36,282 bases of DNA, from positions 260,312 through 296,593 of the forward strand of contig NZ_KZ984053.1 in assembly GCF_003569805.1 (NCBI RefSeq), written 5' to 3'. This DNA comes from Microbacterium halotolerans (GTDB lineage: Bacteria > Actinomycetota > Actinomycetes > Actinomycetales > Microbacteriaceae). The notes beneath the pieces are model-generated. The model was not told the origin of the DNA. It did no database searches and worked only from the letters and a program-made list of their open reading frames with translations. Shown piece by piece: positions 33,011-36,282 of this stretch (position 1 is its first letter; every line of letters begins with the position of its first letter). A program made the translations under genes and the position numbers.

Positions 33011-33789
33011 CCGATCCGATCATCCGGGCCGTCGGCCTCGGGCGCACCTACCCCGCCCGTCGCCCGAAGCGCGCGACGACGGCGCTGCACCCCGCCGACC
33101 TCGAAGTCGCCGCGGGCGAGTCCGTCGGCATCATCGGCGAGTCGGGCTCGGGCAAATCGACGCTCGTCCGGCTGCTGCTGGGGCTCGACCGCGCATCATC
33201 CGGCACGGTCGACATCGCGGGGCGCCGCGTCGATTCCCGGGCGTCGGCGAGATCGCTGCACTGGCTGCGCCGGATGACCGGGGTCGTGTTCCAGGACCCC
33301 TACGCTTCGCTCGATCCCCGGATGAGCGTGGGCCGGATCGTCGGCGAGCCGATGTGGGCATCGGGCATCGAACCGGACGGCGCGAAGCGGCAGGCGCGCG
33401 TGCGAGAGGCTCTGGCGCAGGTCGGCCTGGACGCCGACGCAGGCGTCCGCCACCCGCACGAGTTCTCCGGCGGTCAGAGACAGCGCATAGCCCTCGCCCG
33501 CGCTATCGTGCACCGACCCGAGATCCTGGTCGGCGACGAGCCGCTGTCCGCCCTCGATGTGACCGTCAGGGCGCGGATCCTCGACATGCTGCGGGGGCTG
33601 CGCACCGAGACGAACCTCACCCTCGTGATGGTCAGCCACGACATCGGTGTGGTGCAGAACCTCTGCGACACCGTCGTCGTGATGTCAGAGGGCCGCATCG
33701 TCGAACGCGGCCCCGTCGCCGAGGTGCTCCGCTCCCCCCGTGAGGACTTCACCCGCAGACTGCTCGCCGCGATCCCGACGCTGCCGTAG
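33007..33789 (+). CDS. Peptide-type ABC importer ATPase (DppF-like)
   Basis: A 260-residue second ATPase. Walker A is GESGSGKST (44-52), the Q-loop is VVFQDPYASLDPRMSVG, typical of the DppF/OppF half, the signature is FSGGQRQR, Walker B is ILVGDEPLSALD, and the switch is MVSHDIGVV. The GTG start overlaps the upstream stop. It ends the operon. The gap 33790-33923 shows no strong hairpin. Confidence 0.95.
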   Translation: MTDPIIRAVGLGRTYPARRPKRATTALHPADLEVAAGESVGIIGESGSGKSTLVRLLLGLDRASSGTVDIAGRRVDSRASARSLHWLRRMTGVVFQDPYASLDPRMSVGRIVGEPMWASGIEPDGAKRQARVREALAQVGLDADAGVRHPHEFSGGQRQRIALARAIVHRPEILVGDEPLSALDVTVRARILDMLRGLRTETNLTLVMVSHDIGVVQNLCDTVVVMSEGRIVERGPVAEVLRSPREDFTRRLLAAIPTLP

Positions 33790-33923
33790 GGACGTCCCTT
33801 TCGAACGTGCCATGCGGGGCATGAACAAACCCGCTCCTGTCGTTCACTCCGCGTTCACCCGGCATCCGGAGTGCGTTCTGCCCGACCCACCAGCATGGTG
33901 AGGGACCACGGGGAGGTGACCGC

Positions 33924-34988
33924 ATGTCTCTGGCTCGTCCGCTTTCCGCTCAGACGCAGGCCGCGACGACAGCAGTCGTGCATCGCGACGACGCGACGTC
34001 GATCGAGCGCGTCGACGTGCCGGCTCCCGGCACCGGCGAGGTCCTCGTCACCGTCGATCTGGCGACCGTGTGCGGCGCAGATCGCAAGGCGGCGCAGAAC
34101 CAGCATGGTCCCGCCCGGATCCTCGGACATGAGGGCGTGGGACGCGTGCTCCGAGCGGGAGCGGACGCTCCCGTCGCACCCGGCACACGCGTGGTGTGGG
34201 CGCCGACCGTGACCTGCGGCAGGTGCGACAGGTGCAGGGCCGGTCTGACCGCTGCCTGCCGCAAGTCGATGTCGCTCGGCGAGCAGAGCGTCGACGGGCC
34301 GTGGCCGCTGTCCGGCACGTTCGCCAGGCACCTGCTCCTCCCCCGCGGTGCCGCGATCACTCCTGTTCCCGACGAACTCTGCGACCCGGTCGCCGCGTCT
34401 GCCGGCTGCTCGGCCGCGACCGTGATATCCGCGTTCGACGCGGCGGGCCCGCTCCGCGGAGCGCGCGTGCTCATCCTGGGCGCCGGCCTCCTGGGCCTGA
34501 CCGCAGCCGCCTATGCGAACGACAGCGACGCCGCGTCGATCGTGGTGGTCGACCGTGATGCGGCTCGCCGCCGCCTCGCACGAACCTTCGGCGCGACGGA
34601 GGCGGTCGACCCGCACGACGGCCTGCCTGACGCCGACATCGCCGTCGACTTCACCCGATCCGGAGACGTGGCCTCCGCCGCTCTGCGGGCGCTCACGATC
34701 GGCGGCCGCCTCATCCTCGTCGAGCAGCACCGGTCGACACCCGCCCCCGGCCACGGCGACGCCGAACTGGACACCCATCGCGTCACCGCGCGCTGGCAGA
34801 ACGTGTCGGGCGTCAGCGGCGCGGAGCCGCACCATCTCTCGCTCGCCGTCGACTACCTCACCGAGGCCCGTGCCCGCTGGCCGTGGGAGCAGCTCGTCAC
34901 ACCCGCCGTTCCGCTGTCGTACCTGCCGAGTCTGCTCACGGGGCCGGCACCGATCGCCCCGCGCACCGCCGTTCAGCCGCGGCGCTGA
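33924..34988 (+). CDS. Zinc-binding medium-chain dehydrogenase
   Basis: A 354-residue MDR-family oxidoreductase. Catalytic zinc ligands are C50 (VCGADRK) and H69-E70 (GHEGVG). The structural-zinc Cys set is C98, C101, C104 and C112 (CGRCDRCRAGLTAAC). The Rossmann motif is LGAGLLGLTAAAY (about 180-192), with an NAD-type acidic residue following (VVVDRD). The arrangement recalls the alcohol dehydrogenase found with phosphonate catabolism genes, but no such genes are near, so the substrate stays open. GGGAGGTGA just upstream fixes the ATG. It overlaps the convergent GNAT gene by 16 bp. Confidence 0.88.
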   Translation: MSLARPLSAQTQAATTAVVHRDDATSIERVDVPAPGTGEVLVTVDLATVCGADRKAAQNQHGPARILGHEGVGRVLRAGADAPVAPGTRVVWAPTVTCGRCDRCRAGLTAACRKSMSLGEQSVDGPWPLSGTFARHLLLPRGAAITPVPDELCDPVAASAGCSAATVISAFDAAGPLRGARVLILGAGLLGLTAAAYANDSDAASIVVVDRDAARRRLARTFGATEAVDPHDGLPDADIAVDFTRSGDVASAALRALTIGGRLILVEQHRSTPAPGHGDAELDTHRVTARWQNVSGVSGAEPHHLSLAVDYLTEARARWPWEQLVTPAVPLSYLPSLLTGPAPIAPRTAVQPRR

Positions 34989-35629
34989 GGGGCGCGCTCC
35001 CTCGCGCCTGCCCGCCCGAACATCCGAGACAGAGGTCCAGGGCGCTTGCGACCCTTGAGCGATTTCTGCAGATAGATCGTGCCCAGCCACCGTCCGAACT
35101 TGAACCCGACCCTGCCCATCCGGCCCACTTCTCGGAAGCCGAACTTCTCGTGCAGCGCGATCGACGCCTCCGCGCTGCGGTCGCTGATCACCGCGACGAT
35201 CTCGTGCAGGCCGAACTCCTCGCACGCCTCGATGTGCGCTTCGAGCAGCGCCTTGCCCAGCCCTTTGCCCGCCGCTCCCGGCCCCAAGTAGATGGAGTTC
35301 TCCGCCGTGTACCGGAACGAGCTCTTGCCCGACCACGGCGAGGCCAGCGCGTAGCCGAGCACCTGACCCGTCGGCGCCACGGCGACCAGGAACGGCAGCC
35401 CCAGTCGGTGCAGATACTCGAACTTCTCGCGCCACTGCGTGTGCGTCCACGGCTTCTCATCGAAGGTGACGACCGAGTTGCGCACGTAGTAGTTGTAGAT
35501 CTCGCGCACGTCGGGCATGTCGGCGAGCGTCGCGGGGCGGATCTCATAGGAGAACGGCCGCTCCCCTTCCGGAGAACGCCTCAGGTGCCGCGGCAGGCGG
35601 CGACGCTTATTGTATTCCGATTCGAGCAT
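34973..35629 (-). CDS. GNAT N-acetyltransferase (phosphinothricin-acetyltransferase-like)
   Basis: A 218-residue acetyltransferase. After a basic N-terminus (about 1-25), YEIRPATLADMPDVREIYNYYVRNSVVTFDEKPWT is the pattern of the PAT/YncA group. The acetyl-CoA loop is LGPGAAGKGLGKALL, and C-terminal HEKFGFREVGRMGRVGFKFGRWLGTIYLQKSL is typical. It differs from usual members by an extra basic tail (KGRKRPGPLSRMFGRAGARERAPQRR) that may contact nucleic acid or be disordered. Substrate unknown. It starts 8 nt after ung, in one operon. The frame continues upstream through ung but is not coding there. Confidence 0.87.
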   Translation of the reverse strand: MLESEYNKRRRLPRHLRRSPEGERPFSYEIRPATLADMPDVREIYNYYVRNSVVTFDEKPWTHTQWREKFEYLHRLGLPFLVAVAPTGQVLGYALASPWSGKSSFRYTAENSIYLGPGAAGKGLGKALLEAHIEACEEFGLHEIVAVISDRSAEASIALHEKFGFREVGRMGRVGFKFGRWLGTIYLQKSLKGRKRPGPLSRMFGRAGARERAPQRRG

Positions 35630-35637
35630 ACGTTCGG

Positions 35638-36282
35638 CTACCCCACGCTCCAGTCGACGGGCGCGGCACCCTGCTGCTCCAGCAGCGCGTTCGCGCGAGA
35701 GAACGGCCGAGAGCCGAAGAACCCGCGGCTCGCCGACAGCGGCGACGGGTGGGCGGACTCGATGCGCGGGGTGTCGCCGAGCAACGGCACGAGTGAGCGC
35801 GCCTGCGACCCCCACAGGATCGCCACGAGCGGCTTGCCGCGCCCGACGAGCTCCCGGATGGCGTGCTCTGTGACGCCCTCCCAGCCCCAGCCGCGGTGCG
35901 ACGCCGGCTGACCGGGTGAGACGGTGAGCACCCGGTTGAGCAGCATGATGCCCTGATCGGCCCACGCCGACAGGTCGCCGTGGGCTGCGGGCTCGATGCC
36001 GAGGTCGTCGCGCAGCTCGCGATAGATGTTCTGCAGGCTGCGGGGAACGGGCCGCACGTCGCGCTCCACAGAGAAGGACAGCCCGACCGGATGCCCCGGC
36101 GTCGGGTACGGATCCTGTCCGACGATCAGCACCCGCACGTCGTCGAACGGCCGCTGGAACGCCCGAAGCACGCGCTCGCCCGCAGGCAGATACGCCTGAC
36201 CCTCCGCCTGCCCGGCACGGAGCCGCTCGCCCAGCGCCGCGATGTCCGCCGCGACGGGCTCGAGGGCGCTCGCCCATCCGGA
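35638..36282 (-). CDS. ung: Uracil-DNA glycosylase, 5' end beyond the window
   Basis: Removes uracil from DNA in base-excision repair. The last 214 codons are present; the frame is open to the window edge, so the start is missing. The family-1 water-activating loop is [18 protein letters not shown] (catalytic Asp in QDPY), the Asn motif is LLNRVLTV, and the minor-groove loop is [21 protein letters not shown], where the conserved His lies. The variant PYPTPGH instead of PYHGPGQ is normal in Actinobacteria. The GNAT gene follows by 8 nt. Confidence 0.96.
   Translation of the reverse strand, partial: SGWASALEPVAADIAALGERLRAGQAEGQAYLPAGERVLRAFQRPFDDVRVLIVGQDPYPTPGHPVGLSFSVERDVRPVPRSLQNIYRELRDDLGIEPAAHGDLSAWADQGIMLLNRVLTVSPGQPASHRGWGWEGVTEHAIRELVGRGKPLVAILWGSQARSLVPLLGDTPRIESAHPSPLSASRGFFGSRPFSRANALLEQQGAAPVDWSVG

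Noticed and set aside
35638..36282. Ung active-site loop PYPTPGH differing from the E. coli PYHGPGQ as a novelty
   Set aside because: The variant is the usual one in actinobacterial uracil-DNA glycosylases such as that of M. tuberculosis.

Overview
The window is high-GC DNA with the gene content and codon use of a high-GC actinobacterium. A Microbacterium-like member of the Microbacteriaceae fits best. The clues are the argS / lysA / hom / thrB / rho / prfA order, a Rho with a long charged insertion, a DUF222-HNH protein, DUF3097, DUF2993, and frequent GTG starts with ATGA, GTGA or TGATG overlaps. This is inferred from proteins and synteny; there is no rRNA in the window.

Layout. 1-1.4 kb: a PadR regulator and a DUF1048 gene are intact, but the drug-efflux-type ABC transporter that should follow is reduced to fragments. 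1.4-11.1 kb (minus strand): a housekeeping block runs argS, a DUF2993 lipid-binding protein, lysA, hom, thrB, rho, prfA. 11.3-12.1 kb: a secreted SGNH hydrolase. 12.16 kb: tRNA-Arg(CCG) with a strong terminator. 12.3-14.65 kb: an accessory patch at the 3' side of the tRNA, with a small unknown ORF, a collagen-like lipoprotein with 41 Gly-X-Y triplets, and an IS3-family remnant with both inverted repeats still recognisable. 14.66-18.5 kb: a fatty-acid desaturase whose start is unclear, a GC-rich repeat stretch, and a DUF222-HNH nuclease-like gene with a near-perfect promoter that predicts a leaderless mRNA. 18.5-21.5 kb (minus): DUF3097, trmB, a His-rich membrane protein and a YcnI-like copper protein. 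21.6-24.6 kb: a TPM-domain membrane protein and PspA, preceded by a 23-bp perfect inverted repeat and closed by a terminator. 24.6-25.9 kb: an arginase-fold protein that has lost most metal ligands, translationally overlapped with a small HExxH membrane protein. 26.0-27.7 kb (minus): a stand-alone siderophore-interacting (SIP) domain behind an IdeR/DtxR-type box, a PtpB-like phosphatase and an AhpD-like protein. 27.9-33.8 kb: an alpha/beta hydrolase fused by overlapping codons to a complete peptide-type ABC importer. 33.9-36.3 kb: a zinc-type dehydrogenase, a GNAT acetyltransferase and the 3' part of ung, which runs off the window.

Functional groups: lysA, hom and thrB serve lysine and threonine/methionine synthesis, and rho and prfA terminate transcription and translation. 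The TPM/PspA pair is a likely envelope-stress module. The SIP gene is a likely iron-starvation gene. The hydrolase plus ABC importer is a likely peptide or ester uptake unit. The least explained items are the TPM/PspA operator, the arginase-like pseudoenzyme with its HExxH partner, the collagen-like lipoprotein beside the tRNA, and the architecture around the DUF222-HNH gene. I found no CRISPR array, integrase, origin or rRNA. All coordinates and motif counts were made by eye.
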